Below are positions 9,359 through 18,336 of a stretch of 64,000 nucleotides of DNA, piece by piece. Within the stretch, counting starts at the first letter, position 1, and the number at the start of each line of letters is the position of its first letter. Made by a program: the position numbers and the translations under genes. The notes beneath the pieces are model-generated. The model was given only the letters and a program-made list of their open reading frames with translations. It did not search any database and was not told where the DNA came from. The DNA lies in the NCBI RefSeq assembly GCF_020734105.1, contig NZ_JAJAFR010000001.1, forward strand, positions 310,001 through 374,000, read 5' to 3'. The stretch comes from Alkalihalobacillus deserti. GTDB taxonomy: Bacteria > Bacillota > Bacilli > Bacillales > Bacillaceae_D.

Positions 9359-10594
9359 ATACAAAAGCAAAGGTTACTTGTAAATGGAAAACGTCTGAAA
9401 GATGAACTTGAAATTTTTGCTGATTATGGACGTACACCGAATAATGGGGTTACAAGACTAGCTCTATCGGAAGAAGATCGCTTAGCTAGGGATTATTTTT
9501 GTGAATGTTGTGAACAACTTGGAATGACGGTGAAAGTAGATGATAAGGGTTCGATTTGGGCTACATTACGCGGCATTGAAGACAAACCTCCTATTATAAT
9601 GGGGTCTCATTTAGATACAGTTAAAAAGGGGGGGAGGTTTGACGGTGTCCTCGGTGTTTTAGCGGGACTAGAGGTGGTTCGAACATTAGTAGAAAATAAT
9701 ATAACTCCTCGTATTCCTATTACGATTGTCAATATCACGAATGAAGAGGGGGCAAGATTTGAACCTTCGATGATGGCTTCAGGTGTGCTATCGGGTAAAT
9801 TTGATAAGTCAGAGATGTTGAAAAAAAAAGACAGTGATGGAGTTACCTTTGAAGATGCTTTGGAGAAAATTGGTTATACTGGTGAAATTAAAAACCGTCT
9901 TGAGGAAGGAACTGCCTTTTTAGAGTTACATGTTGAACAAGGCCCGGTATTAGAAAGTGAAAATTTTGCTATCGGGGTTGTAGAGGCGGTAATGGGAATG
10001 GTTTGCTATGAAATTGAGATTACTGGTGAATCGGATCATGCGGGAACAACACCAATGGCAATGAGAAAAGATGCTTTGTTTGCAATGAATGACTTCATAC
10101 AATCAATCCGACCTCAATTAGGGAAATTAGATGATGAACTTGTATTTACTGTTGGACGTGTCAATGTCAAACCCAATATTCATACCGTAATTCCAAATAA
10201 AGTGGTTTTCTCGCTTGAAGCAAGGCACAAAGATGAGTCCGTCATAAAAGAAGTGGAAAAAAAGATCCAAGAACATTCACAAATGATTATTAATCAAGGG
10301 GATTGTGACGTAAAACTGACGAAAATGTGGTTCCGTGATACAGTTTGGTTTGATGAAAAACTAATAGATTTATTAGAGAAAGCTGCTCAGACACTTGGTT
10401 ATTCTTATAAAAAGATGATTAGTGGAGCGGGACACGATGCACAATTTATCAATCGAATTATTCCATCTGTTATGCTTTTTGTCCCTAGCAAAAATGGGAA
10501 AAGTCATTGTGAAGAGGAAGCAACAACATGGAGGGAATGTGAACAAGGAGCAAATATGTTATTAGAGGTGATATTAACAATGGTTAAAGAGTAA
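9359..10594 (+). CDS. N-carbamoyl-amino acid hydrolase / allantoate amidohydrolase-type enzyme
   Basis: M20-family zinc amidohydrolase of the HyuC/AllC type, which cleaves N-carbamoyl amino acids or allantoate. Metal and substrate motifs are intact: GSHLDTV, GGRFDGVLGV, NEEGARF, HVEQGPVLE and GAGHDAQ. Homology clearly extends upstream of the first ATG (9524): the in-frame stretch contains TPNNGVTRLALSEEDR, a conserved N-terminal piece. That frame is open back to an in-frame TAA at 9353-9355 and contains no ATG, GTG or TTG before 9524. The best-placed codon is ATA 9359, ten bases after GGGAGTGA, giving about 411 residues, normal for the family. Either ATA is used or the start has mutated. A terminator follows. 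Confidence 0.75.
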   Translation: MQKQRLLVNGKRLKDELEIFADYGRTPNNGVTRLALSEEDRLARDYFCECCEQLGMTVKVDDKGSIWATLRGIEDKPPIIMGSHLDTVKKGGRFDGVLGVLAGLEVVRTLVENNITPRIPITIVNITNEEGARFEPSMMASGVLSGKFDKSEMLKKKDSDGVTFEDALEKIGYTGEIKNRLEEGTAFLELHVEQGPVLESENFAIGVVEAVMGMVCYEIEITGESDHAGTTPMAMRKDALFAMNDFIQSIRPQLGKLDDELVFTVGRVNVKPNIHTVIPNKVVFSLEARHKDESVIKEVEKKIQEHSQMIINQGDCDVKLTKMWFRDTVWFDEKLIDLLEKAAQTLGYSYKKMISGAGHDAQFINRIIPSVMLFVPSKNGKSHCEEEATTWRECEQGANMLLEVILTMVKE

Positions 10595-10606
10595 TAAGGG
10601 AAAGAC

Positions 10607-10637
10607 GACGAGAGGGACTAACCCACTCGTCTTTTTT
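10607..10637 (+). terminator. Amidohydrolase terminator
   Basis: GACGAG-A-GGG and CCC-A-CTCGTC form a stem with one A-A mismatch and a five-base loop, followed by T6. Confidence 0.92.
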
Positions 10638-10910
10638 ATTCATAAGCGAAAGTATAAGGTGAAAAAAAGGCTATCGAATTTTTGCAAATTGTAGCACGAC
10701 CAGAGAAAAGTAGGAGTAAAAATAGATATTACAGGGAGAATTAAAACCTAAAAAAACGATTCAATCGCCCTGACAAATTGTGATGATGATGACTATTACA
10801 GTCCGTATTATCTGACCTTTAACCCAGATAGTTGTGGTTATAAATGAAGATGATTTTAGTGGAAAGCAATCGTTACTACAATATGCACACATATTAGACG
10901 GTCTAACGAT
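10638..10910. other. Gene-free stretch
   Basis: No supported gene; AT-rich with stop codons in all frames. Confidence 0.5.
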
Positions 10911-10945
10911 AAAAAGAAGCACAAATCAGTGTGATCTGTGCTTTT
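10911..10945 (-). terminator. Terminator of the coat-like gene (minus strand)
   Basis: AAAAGAAGCACA and TGTGCTTTT form a stem; read on the minus strand it ends in a T tract just after the stop of the 10952-11620 gene. Confidence 0.75.
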
Positions 10946-10951
10946 ATTTTA

Positions 10952-11620
10952 TTAAATAAACTTAGAGATACGCTCAATATCTTTACAATTAATAATGGTG
11001 CGGAGAGCTGGTTCAGGCGGAGAAACCATTGCACATTGATCAATAACAACACAACCATCTTTCTTGACTTTTACTATCGTACCTGTAATAGGTTCTCCAG
11101 ATTTTGTACGAATCGACACTTTTCTTCCTTCAAATTTCTTTATGATCTTACAAATACAATCTTTTTTTGATTTAAGGTTTTTAAGTTTCTTTAAATGCTT
11201 TAGATCGTCTAAGTCATCAAGTTTGTCGAGATCTTTCAAATGCTTCAACTTTTTTAAATATTTACGATCATTTGAGTTTTTTTCTTCCTGAGGACATGCA
11301 GGTTTTTTGTATGTTTTTGGTTTGGATGGTTTCTTAGGACAATCTTTTTTCTTGCTATCTAATTCAATTGGTTTCAGGTCAATACAATCCATTACTGGTT
11401 TGTCAAAATCCTCTTCCTTATCACCTTTATCTTTTGAACTTGTATCCTTATGATCGTTATCCTTATTTTTATAATGGTGTAGTTTCTTGTTTTGGATTTT
11501 TTTCATACAAAGCTCAGTGAATTTCTCGTGAAAATCAAAGTCTTTATCCATTCCAAGGTCAAGATCGAATTCCAAATCAAGTCCTAAGTCAAAGTCGAAA
11601 TCAATTTTTTTCTTGGCCAT
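10952..11620 (-). CDS. Putative spore coat-like protein, charged repeats plus Lsm-like C-terminus
   Basis: The 222-residue protein has three parts. Residues 1-30 alternate acidic and hydrophobic residues (FDFDLGLDLEFDLDLGMDKD). The middle is lysine/aspartate-rich, with a DLDKLDDLDDLKHLKKLKNL segment near 130-150. Residues about 155-222 form a compact domain (KKFEGRKVSIRTKSGEPITGTIVKVKKDGCVVID), resembling the small Lsm/DUF2642-like beta domain of some Bacillus coat proteins. ATG 11620 follows GAAAGGAGAG. A coat role is inferred from composition only. Confidence 0.7.
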   Translation of the reverse strand: MAKKKIDFDFDLGLDLEFDLDLGMDKDFDFHEKFTELCMKKIQNKKLHHYKNKDNDHKDTSSKDKGDKEEDFDKPVMDCIDLKPIELDSKKKDCPKKPSKPKTYKKPACPQEEKNSNDRKYLKKLKHLKDLDKLDDLDDLKHLKKLKNLKSKKDCICKIIKKFEGRKVSIRTKSGEPITGTIVKVKKDGCVVIDQCAMVSPPEPALRTIINCKDIERISKFI

Positions 11621-11739
11621 CGTTTACTCTCCTTTCACTTGCTTTCAAAATAGTCTATTCACAAATATTCTGAGTGGAAGGGTGTATGCCCCTAAACAGA
11701 TGACCTATTTTATGGGTTAATGAAACATTTTTTCTTATA

Positions 11740-12042
11740 GAGCTTGTTCAAAAAGGGCGTCTTCCCTTTTTGAACAAGCTCGAAGCAATTGCAATGTTTT
11801 AAGTCGATCCGAGTGGTTTTCTCGGATAGACGCGCAGTGAGTGAAGCCATTGCAACGCCGCATTAGGAGAGAGGATATTAAAGGTTCAAAAAGGTACTCT
11901 ATAAGACTTGCAATGGCTCCGTTCGCTACTCGTCTTACTATGAGAAACCCACTCAAAGTAAGACTTTTAAAGGTGTAGCGACTAAGCTTATTGCTTCTTA
12001 GTCTGTTCAAAAAGGGGAAAAACCTCCCTTTTTGAACAGACT
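11740..12042. repeat. Dispersed hairpin-bounded repeat element, copy 1
   Basis: A 0.3-kb non-coding element is bounded by two hairpins with the same TGTTCAAAAAGGG core. The left (11740-11781) has an 18-bp perfect stem beginning GAGCTTGTTC. The right (12000-12042) has a 17-bp stem beginning AGTCTGTTC. Between them lies GCAATGGCTCCGTTCG (from 11910), repeated almost exactly in the element at 51886-52130. No coding capacity is credible. It looks like a miniature non-autonomous or REP-like repeat family. Confidence 0.7.
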
Positions 12043-12080
12043 CTTATATATTAGAAGATATATTGATTAGACAAAAACCA

Positions 12081-12129
12081 TTGAAGTTTTAAAAAAGTGG
12101 CTTTATACTTAAATTGATAATGATTATCG
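12081..12129 (+). promoter_or_regulatory. Sigma-A promoter with Fur box for the FhuF-like gene
   Basis: TTGAAG (12081-12086) and TATACT (12104-12109) are spaced by 17 bases. Immediately downstream TGATAATGATTATCG (12115-12129) matches the 7-1-7 Fur box TGATAATNATTATCA at 14 of 15 positions, placed over the expected transcription start. This predicts iron repression of the next gene. Confidence 0.9.
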
Positions 12130-12190
12130 TTTCACATTAAATCATAAATTAAGAATGCCACGAGCTGTGATCTTTAAAAGGGGGAGAATA

Positions 12191-12991
12191 ATGGATAAAG
12201 CTGTCTATAATAATGTACTAGAGAAACATTTTTTTCTTTCTAGTAAAGGACAGGAAGGTGTTTACCAAGAGATTACGCTAGAATATTTATGTCAATCGAA
12301 TCAAGCTACTCTTTTTTTAGAGCAGTATAGTAAGCAAATAAAAGCACTGAAGCCACAAGTTCCAGCTACTTATTTTTTTAGTATGTTTGGAATAACATGT
12401 TCAGGATTTCTTGCGATGCTGATATTGCATCAAGTGGTTGTACCATTATCACTTAGCACGGTTTCCGCTCAGTTGTATAAAATTGAAAAGTATCAATCGA
12501 AGGCGATAGCGTTTAAAGTTAGCAGTGAGGACTGGCAAGAAGGAGACGGAACGGTAGAGTGGAGAAGAAAGCAAATTTCCTCTTTTTTCACATTAACAGT
12601 TACACCACTATTGGATTCCATAGCGAAACTAGTTGACATTCGCCCGCGAGAACTATGGGGACAGCTTCTTCATGGGTTTGAATATGGATGGAAGGTAGCT
12701 TTAAATTTAGCCGCGAATGAAGAAGAACGGGAAAGTTTGAATCAAGACTTTCAATGGATTACGAAAGAAGCAAGCCATGTCCTTTTTAATAGTTTGAAAA
12801 ACCGACTAGACTTCCCTCATATTAAAATTGAGAATCCTACAACTCCAGGCTTAATGCAGAGGCTAAAGCCAACTTGTTGCCTCTACTATCAGACTGAGGG
12901 AGCAAAGGCAAAATGTTATACTTGTCCACGGATGACGGTCAATGAAAGAGAAAAACGAAAAAAAGAGATCATTGCGGAGGTCACTCAGTAG
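12191..12991 (+). CDS. FhuF-like siderophore-iron reductase
   Basis: The 266-residue protein ends with the FhuF-type cysteine cluster CC-x11-C-x2-C (Cys229, 230, 242, 245: CCLYYQT...CYTCP), which binds a [2Fe-2S] centre in FhuF. Such proteins reduce ferric iron in imported hydroxamate siderophores at the inner face of the membrane. ATG 12191 follows AAGGGGGAG. The Fur box directly upstream supports an iron role. No siderophore transporter is nearby, so the chelate is unknown. Confidence 0.85.
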   Translation: MDKAVYNNVLEKHFFLSSKGQEGVYQEITLEYLCQSNQATLFLEQYSKQIKALKPQVPATYFFSMFGITCSGFLAMLILHQVVVPLSLSTVSAQLYKIEKYQSKAIAFKVSSEDWQEGDGTVEWRRKQISSFFTLTVTPLLDSIAKLVDIRPRELWGQLLHGFEYGWKVALNLAANEEERESLNQDFQWITKEASHVLFNSLKNRLDFPHIKIENPTTPGLMQRLKPTCCLYYQTEGAKAKCYTCPRMTVNEREKRKKEIIAEVTQ

Positions 12992-13811
12992 AGCGGTCTC
13001 TTTTTTTGTTCCTTCTTTAAATTGACTGATCCCTTATAATAAAATGAGTAAACTGACAGCCTACCTAGGTAAAAGACCATTTAGTCGTTAATATGATCTA
13101 GTCATTCTAAAACGCTTCTTCACCCTTTAAGAATGAGTTTCTTGAGCTCAATGCACCAAGAATGTTCTTCAAAAATCCATTCAATTTATCAACCCTGTTA
13201 TTCAAAATAAGATAGGCCTTTTTAAAGTCAAAATTGGAAAAGCATGTACGGCGAATGAGAACGTTAAACTAAAAAAGCGTGATCGTCTTGTGTATGAACA
13301 CTTTTGACAATTTAATTATTCGATACACCTATTATTTCTCCGCCGAAAACAACTTCACCTAATACACGTTCACTTTTTCAACCAGTTGATCCTCGCCCAT
13401 GTCCATAAATATAAGCCTATTTCTAGCTTTGAATCTAAATTTTCTACTAGTGCTTTAACTGTGTCTGGCATAAATAGTAAGTGACATTTGAGCGTAGTAA
13501 AAACCTAATTCGTTTTTTGATGGGTCTCTTCGGTAGCCAAACCATTCAATTGGGCATGATTACAGAGGAGGAACAGGTGCCAAGGGGCAGATTTAATTGT
13601 TGTTGTTCTTGTAATGCTGTTTTATAGTAAAAAGAAGAGATTTATTGAGAATGACGATGCTACAAAAAGAAATATATGGTGTAACATGGTTCATTATTTT
13701 CTTTAGAGCATAGATACTAGGGAATTATCTAAAAACTAATTAGTGTTACACGGTTTTGGGAATCTTGAAAAGATAACCAATGATAGCAACTTAAATTAGG
13801 AGATGTAAAGT
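12992..13811. other. 0.8-kb degenerate region
   Basis: No intact gene. On the minus strand at about 13330-13500 the sequence reads protein-like in pieces (MPDTVKALVENLDSKLEIG, then after a frame change HGRGSTG, then RVLGEVVFGGEIIGVS), which looks like a decayed gene I cannot name. At about 13590-13700 a short plus-strand stretch encodes a hydrophobic run (ADLIVVVLVMLFYS) without a proper start. Probably gene debris. Confidence 0.45.
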
Positions 13812-15575
13812 ATGTGGGAATTGATATTAGTTATGCTAGAGCGCTTAGGAATTATCGTTACAGTGGCTTTTGTCATGACTCGCTTTAAATTTATTAGACA
13901 TCTGATTGAAAAAAAGGAGATTTCCACTCGTAATCAAGTGAGTGTAATTTTGATGTTTGGTTTTTTTGGAATTATCGGTACATACACAGGGTTAACGATT
14001 AACCCCGGACAAGCAACTTATCTCCGCTGGGCTGTCGACTTGGGAGAAGGAGAAGCCATTGCCAATTCACGAGTAATTGGTGTTGTTGTTGCAGGACTAT
14101 TAGGTGGTTGGAAGGTTGGTGTTGGTGCGGGGCTCATTGCTGGTGTTCATCGCTATTTTCTTGGGGGTTTTACGGGATTTGCTTGTGGCTCATCCACGAT
14201 TATTGCGGGGGCGATTGCTGGCTATTTTTATAAAAGAAATAAAAACAATCGCATCATCTCCTTACAAACGGCCTTAATCGTCGGGATGTTAGCAGAAGCA
14301 GTTCAAATGGGAGTGATTTTACTGGTGGCTAGGCCTTTTGAGCAATCATTACGGTTAGTCGAAAGCATTGGTATTCCCATGATTGTAGCAAATGGAATTG
14401 GAGCAGCGATCTTCATCTTAATTATTCGTAATGTAATTCATGAAGAAGAAAAAATGGGATCGATGCAGGCTCAAAAAGCACTTAAGCTAGCTAATCTCAC
14501 ATTGAAGTATTTACGGAAAGGATTAACTTTTCAATCTGCACAACCGACCTGTGAAATCCTCTTGAAAGAAGTAAATGTAGATGCTGTATCCATAACCAAT
14601 CAAGAAAAAATTATTGCATATGTGGGGATAAGTGAAGACCATCATTTAATCAATGAAGATATTAAAACAATTGCGACAAAGCGTGTGCTAAAAGAGGGTA
14701 AATTAGTGATTGCTGGACCGGAAGAAATCAATTGTGGAGTTGAAAATTGCAAACTCCATTCTGCGATTATCTCTCCTCTTAAAATTAAAGATGAAACAAT
14801 TGGGACATTAAAATTTTATTTTAAATCAGAAAAGGATCTATCTCCTACGACAATTGAATTAAGTAAAGGACTTTCCACTTTATTAAGTCATCAACTAGAG
14901 TTATCAGAGGTAGATCGCCATTTAGAATTAGCTAAGCAAGCTGAGATAAAAGCCTTACAAGCCCAGGTAAGTCCTCATTTCTTATTCAATGCGTTAAATA
15001 CGATTGTTGCTCTTGTGCGAACGGACCCATTAAAAGCAAGAAAATTATTAATTTCTCTCTCTCACTTTTTTAGACAAAATCTAGCTGGAACAACGGCTAC
15101 ACAAACGACATTAGAGGAAGAGTTAAAGCATGTAAAGGCGTATTTAGAAATAGAAGAAACTAGGTTCCAAGACAGGTTAACCATTCAATATGAAATTGAT
15201 GAAGAGGCGTTACAGATTAAAATACCACCGATGACGTTACAACCAATTGTTGAGAATGCTATCAAACACGGTGTGAAACAACTGCACAGTAACAGTCGCA
15301 TTCTTATTCAAATCAAAAAGGTCCAAGGGGCAGTTCTTTTATCGATTAAAGATAATGGCAAAGGAATGAACAAAGAGCGATTAAAGGAGCTTGGAAAAGA
15401 AGGACTGGAATCCTTAACTGGAACAGGGATTGGGCTTTATAATGTGAATCGGCGTTTAGAGATGATGTATACTGCTGAATCGAGATTAAGAGTGGAAAGT
15501 AAAGAAGGGGAAGGGACGACTGTTTCTTTTGATATCCCCGTTATTAGGAGGAGCATTAATGAGCAGGGTAATTAA
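13812..15575 (+). CDS. lytS: LytS-type sensor histidine kinase
   Basis: The 587-residue membrane kinase has an N-terminal 5TM-5TMR_LYT domain (about 1-205, several membrane segments), a GAF-like domain (about 230-370), the LytS-type phospho-acceptor region QAQVSPHFLFNALNTI (His389) and a C-terminal HATPase (NAIKHG, DNGKGM, GTGIGL). ATG 13812 has TAGGAG upstream. It overlaps the response-regulator gene by 17 bases. In several bacteria LytS/BtsS-type kinases sense extracellular pyruvate, which fits the downstream CstA transporter; the ligand here is inferred. Confidence 0.93.
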   Translation: MWELILVMLERLGIIVTVAFVMTRFKFIRHLIEKKEISTRNQVSVILMFGFFGIIGTYTGLTINPGQATYLRWAVDLGEGEAIANSRVIGVVVAGLLGGWKVGVGAGLIAGVHRYFLGGFTGFACGSSTIIAGAIAGYFYKRNKNNRIISLQTALIVGMLAEAVQMGVILLVARPFEQSLRLVESIGIPMIVANGIGAAIFILIIRNVIHEEEKMGSMQAQKALKLANLTLKYLRKGLTFQSAQPTCEILLKEVNVDAVSITNQEKIIAYVGISEDHHLINEDIKTIATKRVLKEGKLVIAGPEEINCGVENCKLHSAIISPLKIKDETIGTLKFYFKSEKDLSPTTIELSKGLSTLLSHQLELSEVDRHLELAKQAEIKALQAQVSPHFLFNALNTIVALVRTDPLKARKLLISLSHFFRQNLAGTTATQTTLEEELKHVKAYLEIEETRFQDRLTIQYEIDEEALQIKIPPMTLQPIVENAIKHGVKQLHSNSRILIQIKKVQGAVLLSIKDNGKGMNKERLKELGKEGLESLTGTGIGLYNVNRRLEMMYTAESRLRVESKEGEGTTVSFDIPVIRRSINEQGN

Positions 15576-16296
15576 AACGGTTATTATTGACGACGAGCCT
15601 TATAGTCGAGATGAGTTAAAATTCTTACTTGAACGATACGAAGACATAAATATTGTTGCTGAAGCGGACTCTGGTGAAAAAGGGTTAGAGATGGTGATGA
15701 GAAAAGAACCTGATGTGATTTTTGTTGATATTGAAATGCCACAAATGTCTGGTTTAGAATTAGCGAAAGCACTACAAAATTTAAAAAAAGTGCCCCTTAT
15801 CATTTTTGCTACAGCCTATCCTGACTATGCTGTCAAAGCCTTTCGTGTTCAAGCATTAGATTATTTAGTGAAACCATTTGATGAGGATCAACTTTCAGAA
15901 ACAATGGCTAGGATAACTGAGAGCTTAGGAAGAGCGAAGGAAACAAAAGACGAAAGACCGAAAGCTAGCGCGAGGTTGGCTATTGAACATGACGGTCGAA
16001 TTGTTTATGTTTCTCCTCAAGATATCATCTATGTTTTTCGTGAGGAACGTGAGACGATGATTTGTACGATTAATCATACTTTCAATACAAAGACACCTAT
16101 AAAAGAGTTAGAAGAAAAGCTTAGAGGGTTTCCTTTCTTTCGCACACATAAAAGTTATTTAGTTAATCTAGATAAGGTAGAGCAACTAATCCCTTGGTTC
16201 AATGGTGCTTATCAAGTGAAAGTAGTGGGACAGAAAAAGGAGATACCAGTGAGTAGAAACTATGTAAAAACTTTAAGGGAACGCTTAGAGCTTTAA
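15559..16296 (+). CDS. lytT: LytR/LytT-type response regulator
   Basis: The 245-residue protein has an N-terminal receiver with acidic DDE and phospho-acceptor Asp57 (VIFVDIEMP), Thr/Ala at ATAYPDYAVKAF and Lys in LVKPFD. The C-terminal LytTR DNA-binding domain includes FFRTHKSYLVNLDKV. ATG 15559 follows TAGGAGGAGC inside the kinase gene. It probably activates the adjacent cstA in response to the kinase, as LytTR systems do for CstA/BtsT-type or PftAB pyruvate transporters. Confidence 0.94.
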   Translation: MSRVIKTVIIDDEPYSRDELKFLLERYEDINIVAEADSGEKGLEMVMRKEPDVIFVDIEMPQMSGLELAKALQNLKKVPLIIFATAYPDYAVKAFRVQALDYLVKPFDEDQLSETMARITESLGRAKETKDERPKASARLAIEHDGRIVYVSPQDIIYVFREERETMICTINHTFNTKTPIKELEEKLRGFPFFRTHKSYLVNLDKVEQLIPWFNGAYQVKVVGQKKEIPVSRNYVKTLRERLEL

Positions 16297-16385
16297 TTTG
16301 TGCATTTGAGACTTCAATATAAACATCTTAGCAGCCTTTTTTAACATGTTATCACAATTTCGACACAAATATGCTTTCATGTAGT

Positions 16386-16404
16386 TATAATGAAAGCGTA
16401 TTCA
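16386..16404 (+). promoter_or_regulatory. cstA -10 element overlapped by a cre site
   Basis: TATAAT (16386-16391) is joined at its last base to TGAAAGCGTATTCA (16391-16404), which fits the CcpA cre consensus TGWAANCGNTNWCA with one mismatch. No good -35 is visible, consistent with dependence on an activator such as the upstream response regulator. A cre over the start site predicts glucose repression. Confidence 0.75.
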
Positions 16405-16425
16405 AAAATTGGAAGAGGTGTTGAA

Positions 16426-17868
16426 ATGATTACATTCTTAGGATCTATTGCACTTTTAATCATTGCTTATTTCACGTATGGTAAATTCATTGAAAAAATG
16501 TTTGAAGTAAAATCAGCAAGACTAACCCCAGCTCATAGCATGAAAGACGGGGTCGATTACATTCCAATGGGAACCAATCGAAATTCGTTGATTCAGCTTT
16601 TAAATATTGCCGGAGTTGGACCGATTTTTGGACCGATCATGGGTGCTTTGTATGGTCCAGTCGCGTTCATTTGGATCGTCGTAGGTTGTATTTTTGCAGG
16701 GGCTGTTCACGATTATTTAACAGGGATGATCTCAATTCGTAACAAAGGAGCTCACTTGCCTCAGCTTGCAGGGAAGTTTCTAGGGAAATTTATGAAACAT
16801 TTCGTTAATGCAGTTGCTGTTCTTCTATTACTACTTGTTGGAACCGTTTTCGTAACGGCACCTGCTGGACTATTATTTAACTTAATGGATGGTTGGGTTG
16901 CTTTAGGGGTAATCACAGCAGCAATCTTTGTTTATTATATTTTTGCGACATTGCTACCGGTTGATAAAATCATTGGTAAGATTTATCCGATTCTTGGTGC
17001 ACTATTGTTGATCAGTGCACTCGGTATTGGTGGTATGCTAATTGTAACAGGGGCACCAATTCCTGAATTAACATTTGAAAATATGCACCCAGCTGGAACA
17101 GCTGTGTTCCCAATTCTCTTTATTACCATTGCTTGTGGAGCTGTTTCTGGATTCCATGCGACACAGTCACCGATTATTTCACGTACTCTTAAAAATGAAC
17201 AAAATGGACGTAAAGTATTCTACGGAATGATGATTGTGGAAGGGATCATTGCGATGATTTGGGCAGCTGCAGCAATGAGTCTTTTCTATGGAACAGACTT
17301 AAGTGAATTGATTGCAACTGGTGGAGCAGGTCTTGTTGTAAGTGAAGTATCATTTACATTACTTGGTGCAATTGGTGGAACATTGGCTGTACTTGGTGTT
17401 ATCGTTTTACCAATCACTTCTGGAGATACAGCATTCCGTTCAGCACGAATGATCATTGCTGACTATATTAAAATACCACAACTGAAATTTGCAAGCCGTC
17501 TTTGGATCGCATTACCGCTATTCGTGATTTCATTCATCTTAACTACAATGGATTTCACGCTTTTATGGAGATACTTTGGTGTAACGAATGCAGCGCTTAG
17601 TGCCATTGCTTTATTTGTTGGAGCTATGTATCTAGCCATTCAAAAGAAGTTTCACTGGGTTGCAACGATTCCAGCAATCTTTATGACAATGGTCTCACTC
17701 ACATTTATCTTTAATGCACCAATCGGATTTGGTTTGCCAATTTCAACTGCATACTTTGCAGCATCAGTTGGAACCATTATTATCTTAGTGCTTTTCTCTT
17801 ACAAAATTAAGCTTAACCGTGCAGTAACAAATTTTGAGTTAGACGATGATATCGATAAAGTAGCTTAA
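16426..17868 (+). CDS. cstA: CstA-family carbon starvation / pyruvate transporter
   Basis: This 480-residue CstA-family protein has about 12-14 membrane segments and the family motifs TNRNSLIQLLNIAGVGPIFG, GCIFAGAVHDYLTGM, FHATQSPIISRT and LPITSGDTAFRSAR. Family members import peptides or pyruvate (BtsT, CstA). ATG 16426 follows GGAAGAGGTG; the ATG at 16390 lies in the promoter. Its place after a LytS/LytT pair favours pyruvate. A hairpin terminator follows. Confidence 0.92.
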   Translation: MITFLGSIALLIIAYFTYGKFIEKMFEVKSARLTPAHSMKDGVDYIPMGTNRNSLIQLLNIAGVGPIFGPIMGALYGPVAFIWIVVGCIFAGAVHDYLTGMISIRNKGAHLPQLAGKFLGKFMKHFVNAVAVLLLLLVGTVFVTAPAGLLFNLMDGWVALGVITAAIFVYYIFATLLPVDKIIGKIYPILGALLLISALGIGGMLIVTGAPIPELTFENMHPAGTAVFPILFITIACGAVSGFHATQSPIISRTLKNEQNGRKVFYGMMIVEGIIAMIWAAAAMSLFYGTDLSELIATGGAGLVVSEVSFTLLGAIGGTLAVLGVIVLPITSGDTAFRSARMIIADYIKIPQLKFASRLWIALPLFVISFILTTMDFTLLWRYFGVTNAALSAIALFVGAMYLAIQKKFHWVATIPAIFMTMVSLTFIFNAPIGFGLPISTAYFAASVGTIIILVLFSYKIKLNRAVTNFELDDDIDKVA

Positions 17869-17884
17869 TTTAATGGAAAGAAGC

Positions 17885-17921
17885 GAGGCGTAACCTTTTT
17901 AAGGGTTGCGCTCTTTTTTTA
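17885..17921 (+). terminator. cstA terminator
   Basis: GAGGCGTAACC and GGGTTGCGCTC form an imperfect stem followed by T7. Confidence 0.88.
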
Positions 17922-18330
17922 TTTGTTGCTGTTGACCTATTTGTAACAATAACGGACAACTAAAGCACACTTCTTTGAACATGAGCATTGTAGGAGCTAC
18001 ATGTATTATCAATAAATCAATAAATAAATAAATAAATAAATCTCTGTCCAATAGTTATCCCATGCATTAGACTATATGCAAGAGTCTCGTGTAACTTGGA
18101 TGAATCACCTACTAATCGGTAAAAGTATATAAAAACATGTAAAATTATTTAAATGTAATAAGGGATTGTCGTTAAATTGAAATGTAAATGAAATTTCTTA
18201 TCAAAAAAAATTTGTTACAATAACGGGATAAAGCTCACTCATTTTTAATATACTTAATTTTGGGAAAGTATTGGATCTTATTTCAAAGTGTCCGATCTTT
18301 TGAACACTCTTTATAACATCGGGGAAGGGA
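17922..18330. other. Intergenic region with AATA microsatellite
   Basis: No gene. A tetranucleotide tract (AATA/TAAA units) runs from about 18011 to 18041, a possible length-variable site. Downstream sequence up to the dynamin gene is very AT-rich and probably holds its promoter. Confidence 0.6.
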
Positions 18331-18336
18331 ATGACT

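Noticed and set aside
11735..12010. Minus-strand 91-codon open frame
   Set aside because: It lies wholly within the hairpin repeat element; the frame is open because of the inverted repeats.
18011..18041. AATA tract as a CRISPR or regulatory repeat
   Set aside because: Simple tetranucleotide microsatellite with no spacers; kept only as a note.
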